DNA from: Candidatus Sulfopaludibacter sp. SbA3
GTDB lineage: Bacteria > Acidobacteriota > Terriglobia > Bryobacterales > Bryobacteraceae
DNA length: 11,222 nucleotides
Assembly: GCA_945861255.1 (NCBI GenBank)
Contig: CAMAUG010000103.1
Span: 1-11,222, forward strand
Direction: 5' to 3'
How positions within the stretch are numbered: the first letter of the stretch is position 1; the number at the start of each line of letters is the position of its first letter. Shown here one piece after another: positions 1-5,998 of this stretch. Both the position numbers and the translations under genes were made by a program. Under the pieces are notes generated by a model. That model saw only the letters and a program-made list of their open reading frames with translations. It ran no database searches and was not told where the DNA came from.

Positions 1-933
1 TTTTAGATCGACCGCTACCAGGCTCTCGCCGAACAGGCCGTTTCCAGGACGGTGGCCGCCATAGTAGTCCCCCGTGGGCATTTCCACCGGCAAATAGACC
101 AGGCCGAGTTCCTCGTCAACGCTGATCTGGCCCCACACCCCCGTGTTGCCGGTGACTTCGGCGGAGTCGTTTTCCCAGGTGTCGTAGCCGAACTCGCCGG
201 GTTTCGGAATCGTATGGAAAATCCACAGCCGCTTGCCGGTCTTCACATCGAAACCACGCACGTACCCTTTTACATTCTTCCTGCTCTTGGGCAGGCCGCC
301 CGGGCGATGCGCGGCGCCGATAATAATGGTGTCTCCGGCAACCACGGGAGCCGCGTGCAATCCGATGTCGCTATCGATCAAATCCATTTCCTGATCGTCG
401 TCGAGCTTCAGATCCACCACGCCCCCGCTGCCGAACGAAGGAACCCGAAGGCCCGTGCCTGCATCCAGCGCGATCAGTCGATAGCCGGGCGTTACGTAAA
501 GAATGCGCGCTTCCCCGCCGCTGGACCAATAGGCAAGCCCGCGTCCGGAAAGCCGCCGCGGCGCTCCTTCCCCGCGCGCGCCTTCTTTTTCCGTGTGCAT
601 CCACAGCATTTCGCCGCTGGCGGCATCCAGGGCCACCACGTCGCGCCGGGACCCCGCCACCGTATAGACCACCCCGCCCACCATCAGCGGCGTGGCCTGA
701 TAATTGTATTCGAGCGTGGATCCCAGATTATCGGTCTTCAAGCGCCACGCGATCTTCAATTTGTTGAAGTTCGCGGCGTTGATCTGGTCCAGCGGCGAGT
801 ACCGGGTGCTGCCTAGATCTCCGCCATAGGTGCGCCACTCTCCGTTCCTGGCGCCATACTGCGCCTGAAGGGGGAGCGCTCCGTACACAGCAAGAACCGC
901 GATACCGGCCAACAACGCGTTTGAGAATTTCAT
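1..933 (-). CDS. PQQ-dependent dehydrogenase, secreted, N-terminal part (runs off left edge)
   Basis: The frame stays open for 311 codons from ATG 933 to the window edge, so the C-terminus is missing. Residues 1-24 form a signal peptide (hydrophobic core LLAGIAVLAVYGAL, likely cleavage after LQA), placing the enzyme in the periplasm. The mature start GEWRTYGGDLGSTRYSPL and the following blades (ATPLMVGGVVYTVAG, VVALDAASGEMLWMH, YVRGFDVKTGKRLWIFHT) are typical of the eight-bladed quinoprotein propeller with tryptophan-docking motifs. This is the glucose/alcohol dehydrogenase superfamily, which oxidises sugars or alcohols using PQQ and calcium. The substrate cannot be told from this part, and whether a cytochrome domain follows is not visible. 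ATG 933 is preferred over the adjacent ATG 936 because AGGGAG (945-940) lies 6 nt upstream of it. An in-frame fragment of another quinoprotein subclass is the only realistic alternative. Confidence 0.9.
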   Translation of the reverse strand, partial: MKFSNALLAGIAVLAVYGALPLQAQYGARNGEWRTYGGDLGSTRYSPLDQINAANFNKLKIAWRLKTDNLGSTLEYNYQATPLMVGGVVYTVAGSRRDVVALDAASGEMLWMHTEKEGARGEGAPRRLSGRGLAYWSSGGEARILYVTPGYRLIALDAGTGLRVPSFGSGGVVDLKLDDDQEMDLIDSDIGLHAAPVVAGDTIIIGAAHRPGGLPKSRKNVKGYVRGFDVKTGKRLWIFHTIPKPGEFGYDTWENDSAEVTGNTGVWGQISVDEELGLVYLPVEMPTGDYYGGHRPGNGLFGESLVAVDLK

Positions 934-989
934 CATCCACTCCCTGTTATCAAAACACCGTCGGTACTCAGCCCCGTGAGTTCCGTTCT

Positions 990-1000
990 CTAAAATTTAG
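990..1000. other. Small AT-rich palindrome upstream of the PQQ dehydrogenase
   Basis: CTAAAATTTAG is a perfect inverted repeat (5-bp arms around a central A) in otherwise GC-rich sequence, about 57 bp upstream of the dehydrogenase start. It could be an operator or part of a promoter, but nothing else supports a function. Confidence 0.25.
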
Positions 1001-1067
1001 CAGATCACCGTGGCATGTTCCGCCTGAGCCGGGCGATTTCGGGCCGGGGACGAGACCACCGTGGCGC

Positions 1068-1084
1068 GGCGGGAAGCGCCCGCC
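1068..1084 (-). terminator. GC-rich hairpin just after the PP2C stop
   Basis: GGCGGG (1068-1073) and CCCGCC (1079-1084) form a perfect 6-bp stem with a 5-nt loop. It begins 2 nt beyond the phosphatase stop codon (1089-1087, minus strand). There is no following U-run on the minus strand, so it is at best a weak or factor-assisted terminator or a 3'-end stabiliser. Confidence 0.35.
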
Positions 1085-1086
1085 CG

Positions 1087-1800
1087 TCACGAAATCTTCA
1101 GCAGAACCGCGGTGATGTTGTCGGGTCCGCCGTTGCGGCGCGCGGCCGCGATCAACTCGCGGCACTTTTCGTCAAGAGTCGCGCCGGAGTCCAGCACTTT
1201 GGAAATTTCCTGCGCGTTGGCCACGCCGTGCAACCCGTCGCTGGATAGCAGAATTTGCGTTCCAGGCGCAGGCTTGATCCGGTAGGTGTGGACGCGCAAT
1301 TGGTCGGAAACGCCCACCGCCATCGTCAATACGTGGCGCATGGGGTGCTGCTTGAGTATGGCGTCTTCCAGCCCCAGACGCCGCCCGACTTCGTTCACCC
1401 AGCTTTGATCTTCCGTGATCGCCTCCAGAGACCCATTCGAGTAGCTGTAGGCGCGGCTATCGCCGACGCTGGCGATGTGCAGATCGTCGTGATTCTCGAG
1501 CGCGGCCACCAGCGTTGTGCCCATGCCTTCCCGGCTCCTATCGGCGGATGCCGCGCGCATCACGCGGTCATTCGCTTCCTTAAAGGCCACCAGCAGTTCA
1601 TCGGGACCGGCCGGACCAGGCTTGGACTTGATGACCTCAGTGAGTGTTTCCACAGCCAGCCGGGACGCATGTTCTCCCGCCTGCGCGCCACCCATTCCAT
1701 CGGCTACCGCATACAACCCAAGGGAAGGGGCGAGAAGGAAGAAGTCTTCGTTGTTGCCACGAATGCAACCTGGATCCGTGGCGCCGGCGGCTTCGATCAT
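1087..1800 (-). CDS. PP2C-family serine/threonine protein phosphatase
   Basis: This is a complete 237-residue single-domain PPM/PP2C phosphatase, the normal length for bacterial Stp/PrpC-type enzymes. It would remove phosphate from Ser/Thr residues placed by Hanks-type kinases, in the cytoplasm (no signal peptide or membrane segment). The family motifs appear in order: RGNNED (14-19), ADGMGG (33-38, metal-binding D34), GTTLVAAL (94-101), VGDSRAY (112-118), SSDGLHG (186-192, D188) and GGPDN (224-228, metal-binding D227). All metal-ligand aspartates are present, so it should be active. No partner kinase lies in the window; the neighbour upstream on the same strand is a TPR protein 101 bp away. 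No Shine-Dalgarno precedes ATG 1800. Instead, a perfect TATAAT lies 8 bp upstream, suggesting a leaderless transcript. Confidence 0.95.
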   Translation of the reverse strand: MIEAAGATDPGCIRGNNEDFFLLAPSLGLYAVADGMGGAQAGEHASRLAVETLTEVIKSKPGPAGPDELLVAFKEANDRVMRAASADRSREGMGTTLVAALENHDDLHIASVGDSRAYSYSNGSLEAITEDQSWVNEVGRRLGLEDAILKQHPMRHVLTMAVGVSDQLRVHTYRIKPAPGTQILLSSDGLHGVANAQEISKVLDSGATLDEKCRELIAAARRNGGPDNITAVLLKIS

Positions 1801-1808
1801 GAACTTCG

Positions 1809-1814
1809 ATTATA
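1809..1814 (-). promoter_or_regulatory. Consensus -10 box (TATAAT) of the PP2C gene
   Basis: A perfect TATAAT on the minus strand ends 8 nt before the phosphatase ATG, so transcription would start at or within a base or two of the start codon. No good -35 is seen: the nearest TTG-containing hexamer, TTGCGT, is about 19 bp upstream. The 15-bp direct repeats at 1843-1872 lie roughly 42-72 bp upstream of the predicted start, a usual position for activator sites. Confidence 0.5.
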
Positions 1815-1842
1815 GCGAGGATTGCGGTGAGCCACGCAACAT

Positions 1843-1872
1843 CCGGTGCACAAACGTCCGGCGCACAAACGT
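1843..1872. repeat. Two tandem 15-bp direct repeats upstream of PP2C
   Basis: CCGGTGCACAAACGT (1843-1857) is followed immediately by CCGGCGCACAAACGT (1858-1872), 14/15 identical. A degenerate third unit starts at 1873 (8/15 by eye). The repeats lie in the 101-bp gap between the TPR gene stop and the phosphatase start, outside both reading frames. A tandem binding site for a regulator of the phosphatase gene is one explanation; a small slippage duplication is the other. Confidence 0.6.
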
Positions 1873-1901
1873 CTGACGCACAGGGTCCGCGGAATTGCCG
1901 G

Positions 1902-3170
1902 TCATGGCTGGCGTGACGGGTCGACCAGCGAGCGCAACAAGTGATAGGCGCGCTCCTCAAAGTTAAACTTCAGACGCTCCACCGCCTCCAAACGCGCGTC
2001 CGCCGGGCGCGGACCTTGCTTCTTGAGACACATCCCCAGCAGAATGGTGGCAGTCTGATCTTCAGGTCTGCGGTCCAGCACGGAGCGAAAACGGTCCGCC
2101 GCTGCCGCAAAGTCGCCCTTCTTCCACATAGCGTGGCCCTGGTTAAACAGGTAGTCCGGATCGTTGGGATCCCCCTCCAAAGCTTTGCGAAACGAATCGG
2201 CGGCCTGCGGAAGACCCTGGCGGCTTTGGGCCGCACCTAGATTGTTCCAGACTTCACTCAGTGGAACGGCGCCCGCCAGCTCTTCAAAAGCCGTATGTGC
2301 TCCCGCATGATCTCCGGATTGATAGAGCGCGAGGCCCAGGAGAAAACCCGCCTCGTGATAATGGACGTCGCCGGCCGAAATTTTCTTCAGCCACTCGGCG
2401 GCCTGGCGGTACTCCTTCCGCTCGTAATGAATTCGACCCAGGAAATAGAGAGGGTGGCCGAAGCGCGAATCCAGCCGCGCCGCTTGCAGGAAATACTGTT
2501 CCTGCTGCCGGGGATCGCCGGCAAGAACGCCTCGAATGTAATTCTCGCGCGCATCCAGGCGGATGGCCGCCCGCAACGTGCGGAACTCCGCTTCGGGAGG
2601 CGCACGCTTGGGCGCGATCAAATCCAATGCCCGCCAGGCCAGGTGCGCTTCCAGGGCGGGCAGGTCGTCCAAATTTCCGGATTCTAGAAATTCGGCGCTT
2701 TGTTTCAATCGCCGCCGGTCGAGCAGGTGCGCTGAGATTTTCAGAGTGCCCTGTACACCCGGCACCGCGGGCGCGACCGGAGCAGGCGCCGCCGAGCGCG
2801 ACGGATTGACATCGGCCGTGAACTCAAATGTCCCGTACACCACTTGTTCGGCGTCGAGTACTTCGCCCAGCTTCAGGGCCGAAGCCTGGGTCAGCAGAAC
2901 ACGAGGGCGCAACTTCAATTGCCGATAGGCGTCTCCCGTCTCCTGGCGGTTGAGAGTCACCACGCCCCGGCTGCTGAGAGCGTCGCGCAACGTCTCCGCG
3001 ATGCTCTCGCCGATCCAGTCCACTTGAATCGCAGCCGGATGCTTCGAACGCGCGCTTTGGCCGGTATCGGCATTTTGCGCGGCGGTGCGATTCACAAAGG
3101 GCAAAACAGCCGCCGTCTGGGCGCATAGACCGGACGCGGCAAACAGGAAAGCCAGCGGGAAACGCACCAC
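1902..3170 (-). CDS. Exported TPR-repeat protein, unknown function
   Basis: The 422-residue product has a signal peptide (MVRFPLAFLFAASGLCAQ; the Cys is not in a lipobox). Residues 19-120 include AVLPFVNRT, DWIGESIAETLRDAL and VVYGTFEF, resembling the small folds that act on curli/FlgO or TolB N-terminal-like lipoproteins, but the match is weak. A Pro/Ala-rich linker (127-138) leads to a second alpha/beta segment. From about residue 208 to 400 there are five or six tetratricopeptide units (for example HPLYFLGRIHYERKEYRQAAEW and the units near 304 and 338). TPR arrays usually mediate protein-protein contacts, so a periplasmic scaffold role is inferred. It starts at GTG 3170 (or the adjacent GTG 3167): an in-frame stop at 3182-3180 excludes an upstream extension and there is no Shine-Dalgarno. 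A TAAACT box lies 6 bp upstream. Confidence 0.88.
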   Translation of the reverse strand: MVRFPLAFLFAASGLCAQTAAVLPFVNRTAAQNADTGQSARSKHPAAIQVDWIGESIAETLRDALSSRGVVTLNRQETGDAYRQLKLRPRVLLTQASALKLGEVLDAEQVVYGTFEFTADVNPSRSAAPAPVAPAVPGVQGTLKISAHLLDRRRLKQSAEFLESGNLDDLPALEAHLAWRALDLIAPKRAPPEAEFRTLRAAIRLDARENYIRGVLAGDPRQQEQYFLQAARLDSRFGHPLYFLGRIHYERKEYRQAAEWLKKISAGDVHYHEAGFLLGLALYQSGDHAGAHTAFEELAGAVPLSEVWNNLGAAQSRQGLPQAADSFRKALEGDPNDPDYLFNQGHAMWKKGDFAAAADRFRSVLDRRPEDQTATILLGMCLKKQGPRPADARLEAVERLKFNFEERAYHLLRSLVDPSRQP

Positions 3171-3176
3171 GGCATT

Positions 3177-3182
3177 AGTTTA
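3177..3182 (-). promoter_or_regulatory. Possible -10 box (TAAACT) of the TPR gene
   Basis: TAAACT matches the -10 consensus at four of six positions and ends 6 nt before GTG 3170, the spacing expected if the mRNA starts at the start codon. No -35 sits at the right distance. It is weak alone and listed because the same geometry recurs at other genes here. Confidence 0.25.
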
Positions 3183-3243
3183 GCGTAGGACAGGCCCCAG
3201 GACTCTCGCTGTCAAAATCTCACTCAAGAACAGGCCACGTAAA

Positions 3244-3684
3244 CTACGGGGCCGGCGAAGTGATCTGTGCCTCGGCTTTGATGAACTGCCAATCCGGCAT
3301 TTCATAGACCCGCAGCTTCGTGGTGGCCGAACCACTGGCATCCTTGACCTCCAGCGGCCCCAGGGGAGGCACCTTCGCGTCGAACTCCGCGACCGGGGGA
3401 TCTTCGGGTTTTGCCGCCGTGGTGGTCAGCTTGACGTGCATCGTGAGCTCGCCTATGTCGGCCTGGGAATGGTTGATGACGGCGAACCTGATATCCAGCT
3501 TGCCCGCGCCCTTTTCGCCGATGCGGAATCCCGACAGCTCCAAATACTTGCCGAGCGGATGCTTCAGGGAAATGACCGAGGTCACCGCCTGTGGAGTGGT
3601 CAACTGTTTGGCTTGCGGGGCCGTGGAGGTCGAGCTGGAACAGCCGGCCAGGAATGCCGCGACGAAAATCACAGTGAAGCGCAT
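3244..3684 (-). CDS. Small lipoprotein with a beta-sandwich-like domain, unknown function
   Basis: The 146-residue product starts MRFTVIFVAAFLAGC, a lipoprotein signal peptide with lipobox LAGC (Cys15), followed by a Ser/Thr-rich linker (SSSTST). The mature part has alternating hydrophobic strands: LELSGFRIGEKGAGKLDIRF, then AVINHSQADIGELTMHVKL, a VPPLGPLEVKD loop, and KAEAQITSPAP at the end. This layout, with an Asn near the strand-two turn and a late 'PLGP' segment, resembles FxLYD or other Ig-like envelope domains, but I cannot assign a family firmly. ATG 3684 is chosen because it gives a complete lipobox signal and has GGTGA 4 nt upstream; the longer open frame to 3885 runs antisense through cysE and is not needed. 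It is divergent from cysE, with 75 bp between start codons, and may be co-oriented with the TPR gene 73 bp downstream. Confidence 0.8.
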   Translation of the reverse strand: MRFTVIFVAAFLAGCSSSTSTAPQAKQLTTPQAVTSVISLKHPLGKYLELSGFRIGEKGAGKLDIRFAVINHSQADIGELTMHVKLTTTAAKPEDPPVAEFDAKVPPLGPLEVKDASGSATTKLRVYEMPDWQFIKAEAQITSPAP

Positions 3685-3711
3685 TGTCACCAGCATAATA
3701 CACGCGATAAT
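3684..3711 (+). promoter_or_regulatory. Sigma-70-type promoter of cysE
   Basis: TTGTCA (3684-3689, 5/6 to the -35 consensus) and GATAAT (3706-3711, 5/6 to the -10 consensus) are separated by 16 bp. Transcription would start near 3718, giving a leader of about 42 nt before ATG 3760. The -35 touches the lipoprotein start codon on the other strand, and a minus-strand TATTAT (3695-3700) lies inside the spacer, so the two divergent promoters physically overlap. Confidence 0.55.
3695..3700 (-). promoter_or_regulatory. Possible -10 box (TATTAT) of the lipoprotein gene
   Basis: TATTAT on the minus strand ends 10 nt before ATG 3684, so the mRNA would have a leader of only a few nucleotides. No -35 is visible. 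It sits within the spacer of the cysE promoter. Confidence 0.3.
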
Positions 3712-3723
3712 GGATTTGGGCGC

Positions 3724-3741
3724 CACGGGCCACACCCCGTG
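3724..3741 (+). promoter_or_regulatory. Hairpin in the cysE leader
   Basis: CACGGG (3724-3729) and CCCGTG (3736-3741) form a perfect 6-bp stem with a 6-nt loop, ending 18 nt before the cysE ATG and inside the predicted transcript leader. It may affect translation or mRNA stability. It does not match any riboswitch I know. Confidence 0.3.
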
Positions 3742-3759
3742 CAGTGCCCCGCGGACGCT

Positions 3760-4422
3760 ATGCTCGGCCACATTCGCGAACAGATCGATACCGTATTCCG
3801 GCGCGACCCCGCCGCGCGCACGGTGCTTGAGATCGTCCTGTGTTATCCAGGGTTTCACGCCGTGCTGTTCCATCGCATCTCGCACGGCCTTTACCGGCGC
3901 GGTTGGTTCACGCTTGCGCGCGCCATTTCACAGCTTGCGCGCACTTTGACGGGAATTGAGATTCACCCCGGCGCCACCATCGGACGCCGCTTTTTCATCG
4001 ATCATGGCATGGGAGTGGTTATCGGGGAAACCAGCGAGATCGGCGACGACGTGCTGGTCTATCAAGGCGTCACGCTGGGTGGCACCGGCAAGGACACCGG
4101 CAAACGGCACCCCACCATTGGAGACGGAGTGGTGATCGGCACCGGCGCCGCGATCCTGGGCAACATCCGCATCGGCCACCACGTGAAGATAGGCGCGGGC
4201 AGCGTGGTGGTGCATTCCGTGCCGGATCACACTACCGTAGTCGGCGTCCCCGGCCGCGTGGTGGATGAAGCTCACGAATTCGAACCCCTGGCTCACGGCG
4301 ACTTGCCCGACCCGGAAGGCGACAAGATAAACGAACTATCCCGGAGAGTGGCGGAGTTGGAGGCCAAGATTCAGGAAATGGTTCAGGCTATTCGCGATGA
4401 AAATCTTTCGTCGAGACGATAG
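3760..4422 (+). CDS. cysE: Serine O-acetyltransferase
   Basis: This enzyme acetylates L-serine with acetyl-CoA to give O-acetylserine, the precursor for cysteine synthesis in the cytoplasm. The 220-residue product is the short CysE form. An N-terminal helical part (1-62) is followed by a left-handed beta-helix of hexapeptide repeats (about 66-165: IHPGATIG, VVIGETSEIG, YQGVTLGGTGK, VVIGTGAAILG, KIGAGSVVV) and the closing GVPGRVV. The two catalytic histidines are seen as DHG (H82) and KRHPTIG (H117). The C-terminal 185-215 is charged and heptad-like (INELSRRVAELEAKIQEM), a likely coiled coil; this is unlike the classic CysE tail that binds CysK and may be for oligomerisation. ATG 3760 is the first ATG in frame and fits the family start, although no Shine-Dalgarno is apparent. 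Its last 26 nt overlap the longest reading of the downstream protease gene. No cysK is present here. Confidence 0.93.
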   Translation: MLGHIREQIDTVFRRDPAARTVLEIVLCYPGFHAVLFHRISHGLYRRGWFTLARAISQLARTLTGIEIHPGATIGRRFFIDHGMGVVIGETSEIGDDVLVYQGVTLGGTGKDTGKRHPTIGDGVVIGTGAAILGNIRIGHHVKIGAGSVVVHSVPDHTTVVGVPGRVVDEAHEFEPLAHGDLPDPEGDKINELSRRVAELEAKIQEMVQAIRDENLSSRR

Positions 4423-5107
4423 GCAATCCGTTGCACCGCTCCCTGACGGTCGCGGCTCGGTTACCCGCGCGCCAGAACCGAGCAGCGACCGTCGGGGAGT
4501 GGTGCGCGCGCACGAAGGCGGCTCGCGTAGAGCGGCGGGCGCGCTACTCCTCTTATTACTGGCCGCTCTCCCGGCACCGGCGGCTGATGTTGCTTATTGG
4601 ATCGAACCATGCACTTCCATGAAGTCCGCGTGCGTCGCCGGTGACATGGATTTAGCTCGCTGGGCGTTTCAAGCCTGGGAGAAAGCCTCCGGCGGCAGCC
4701 TGCGTTTGCTTGAAACCGCGAATCGAGCCACCGCCCTAATCCGCGTGGTGTGGGCCGAAAAGGATAGCGGCCTTTACGGAGAGGCGGTGCCCATCCTCGT
4801 CAACGGCCGTCGCGGTCGGGAACTGCATATCCAGATCACCCAAACTGCCAGTGATGATCCACTGCTGCGCGATACTGTCGTCTATCTCACCTGCCTCCAC
4901 GAGTCCGGACACGCGCTTGGACTGGAACACACTCGTGCGTTCGTCGACATCATGTATAGCTTTCAATATGGCGGTGATATTACTGAATACTTTGGGCGTT
5001 ATCGGAGAAAACTCTCAGCGCGCAACGACATCCAGCAGAACTCCGGCATGTCACCCGCCGACCGCAGCGCGCTGGTCGAAAGCGTAGCGAAAGGCGTTCC
5101 CCGCTAG
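4397..5107 (+). CDS. Secreted zinc metalloprotease, matrixin-like (metzincin)
   Basis: The zinc site HESGHALGLEH (residues 168-178; ligands H168, H172 and H178, catalytic E169) followed by a Met-turn VDIMYS (M186) identifies a metzincin, closest to the M10 matrixin/archaemetzincin-like group. It would be an exported peptidase of about 160-170 mature residues with no visible pro-domain. Read from ATG 4397, the protein has 236 residues, with an unusually long basic N-region before a strong hydrophobic signal core (AGALLLLLLAALPAPA, about 48-63). Residues 14-36 are encoded by a GC-rich palindrome (4433-4505). GTG 4499 or 4502, at the end of that palindrome and next to GGGGAG, would give a normal signal peptide (VRAHEGGSRRAAG then the Leu core) and a 201-202-residue protein. 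I think the later start is at least as likely. Its 3' end overlaps the deaminase gene by 57 bp on the opposite strand. Confidence 0.85.
   Translation: MKIFRRDDRQSVAPLPDGRGSVTRAPEPSSDRRGVVRAHEGGSRRAAGALLLLLLAALPAPAADVAYWIEPCTSMKSACVAGDMDLARWAFQAWEKASGGSLRLLETANRATALIRVVWAEKDSGLYGEAVPILVNGRRGRELHIQITQTASDDPLLRDTVVYLTCLHESGHALGLEHTRAFVDIMYSFQYGGDITEYFGRYRRKLSARNDIQQNSGMSPADRSALVESVAKGVPR
4433..4505. repeat. 73-bp imperfect palindrome (interspersed-repeat-like)
   Basis: The left arm (4433-4462) and right arm (4476-4505) are complementary at 27 of 30 positions around a 13-nt loop. The arms contain CTCCCTGACGGTCGC on the left and GCGACCGTCGGGGAG on the right. As RNA or single-stranded DNA this would be a very stable hairpin. 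It starts 11 bp after the cysE stop and covers the 5' end of the protease frame, where it reads as APLPDGRGSVTR. From memory, 'PDGRGS' peptides recur in unrelated acidobacterial proteins, as expected of a dispersed REP-like repeat; only one copy is present in this window, so the dispersed nature is not shown here. It could also act as the cysE transcript terminator or 3' stabiliser. Confidence 0.8.
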
Positions 5108-5980
5108 TCCGGCTATTTCGTCCGGGGTGAATCCGAACTCCCGGGCCGCCAGTTCGTATTCGCCGGCCAGGGTGCATTCGAACAGAGCCGGATCGTCGGT
5201 GTTGAGAATGATCGGCACGCCCGCGTCATGAAGCCGACGCACGGGGTGCATGGCAAGCGAGGCCACGGCTCCCGTGCGAACGTTGCTGGTGATGCAGACT
5301 TCCAGCGGGATCTTTCGCCCGGCAAGGTACGCCACCAATTCCGGATCCTCAATCGAGCGGATGCCGTGGCCGATTCGTTCCGTGCCGATTTCGAGGGCCT
5401 GCCAAACGCTCTCCGGACCGGCGGTTTCGCCCGCGTGACAGGTCAGATGCAGTCCCCTGTCCCGGGCTTGGCGAAACAAGTCCGCAAACTGCCGCGCCGG
5501 ACCGCGGCTCTCATCGCCACCCAGCCCGACTGCGACGACACCCTCCGGTGCACATTGCGCGGCAAGGTCGAAAACCGGCTGCGCGGTCTCCGCGCCGAAC
5601 TGCCGGATGGCGTCGAAGATCCAACGCACGGCGATGCGGCGCCGCGCGGCCTCTCTGGCCAGCGCGTCCCACACCGGTGCAAACGGTTGCTGCTTCCACA
5701 AAATAACGCCCACCGAAAGGATTACTTCCGCGTAGACGACGCCTTCGCTCTCCAGGCGCTCGAACAGGCGGCGAGCCACGCGCGCGTAATCCTGGGGCGT
5801 TTGTAGTTTTTGGTTCACCCAGACGAAGCTTCGCAGGAAGCCCGCGAAATCGGTGTACGCGGTGTTGGCCGCGATTTCTTCCCGCGTGAGCGTGGGATCG
5901 ATCTCCAGCAGCGTTTCCGGCTCCACTGCGCCATCCAGATGCAGGTGCAGTTCGGCAAGTTTTGAGGGCGCGGCAGCCAT
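5051..5980 (-). CDS. add: Adenosine deaminase family enzyme
   Basis: The 309-residue product is a complete metal-dependent amidohydrolase of the adenosine/AMP deaminase family. The signature residues are in place: HLHLDG (zinc ligands H12 and H14), VGLGGDE (151-157), CHAGE (zinc ligand H182, proton-donor E185), RIGHG (H205), VCITSNV and ILNTDDP (zinc ligand D262 with D263). It probably converts adenosine to inosine in purine salvage. Related members act on adenine or on aminodeoxyfutalosine in menaquinone synthesis, and sequence reading alone does not separate these. No signal peptide is seen, so it is cytosolic. ATG 5980 is preferred: a TATTAT box ends 7 nt upstream and the family begins near this point. 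ATG 5989 would add three residues. The longer frame up to 6469 runs antisense through glgB and is rejected. The last 18 codons overlap the protease gene tail to tail. Confidence 0.93.
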   Translation of the reverse strand: MAAAPSKLAELHLHLDGAVEPETLLEIDPTLTREEIAANTAYTDFAGFLRSFVWVNQKLQTPQDYARVARRLFERLESEGVVYAEVILSVGVILWKQQPFAPVWDALAREAARRRIAVRWIFDAIRQFGAETAQPVFDLAAQCAPEGVVAVGLGGDESRGPARQFADLFRQARDRGLHLTCHAGETAGPESVWQALEIGTERIGHGIRSIEDPELVAYLAGRKIPLEVCITSNVRTGAVASLAMHPVRRLHDAGVPIILNTDDPALFECTLAGEYELAAREFGFTPDEIAGLAGNAFRYAFDQRAAVGG

Positions 5981-5986
5981 TCTTGC

Positions 5987-5993
5987 CATAATA
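5987..5993. promoter_or_regulatory. Shared, symmetric -10 element for add and glgB
   Basis: The 7-bp stretch CATAATA reads CATAAT (5987-5992) on the plus strand and TATTAT (5993-5988) on the minus strand. The plus-strand box ends 6 nt before the glgB GTG (5999). The minus-strand box ends 7 nt before the add ATG (5980). Each spacing places the transcription start at the start codon. No Shine-Dalgarno is evident for either gene. On the plus strand TTGAGG (5962-5967) is a possible but distant (19-bp) -35; I see no -35 on the minus strand. Confidence 0.45.
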
Positions 5994-5998
5994 GCTGT

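Noticed and set aside
3210..3215. Perfect TTGACA on the minus strand upstream of the TPR gene
   Set aside because: At 17 bp spacing the -10 would be TGTCCT, a poor match, and the better TAAACT box is 27 bp away, so a working promoter pair is not supported.
3685..3885. Longer start for the lipoprotein at 3885
   Set aside because: It would run antisense through the cysE start and bury the lipobox signal peptide in the middle of the protein.
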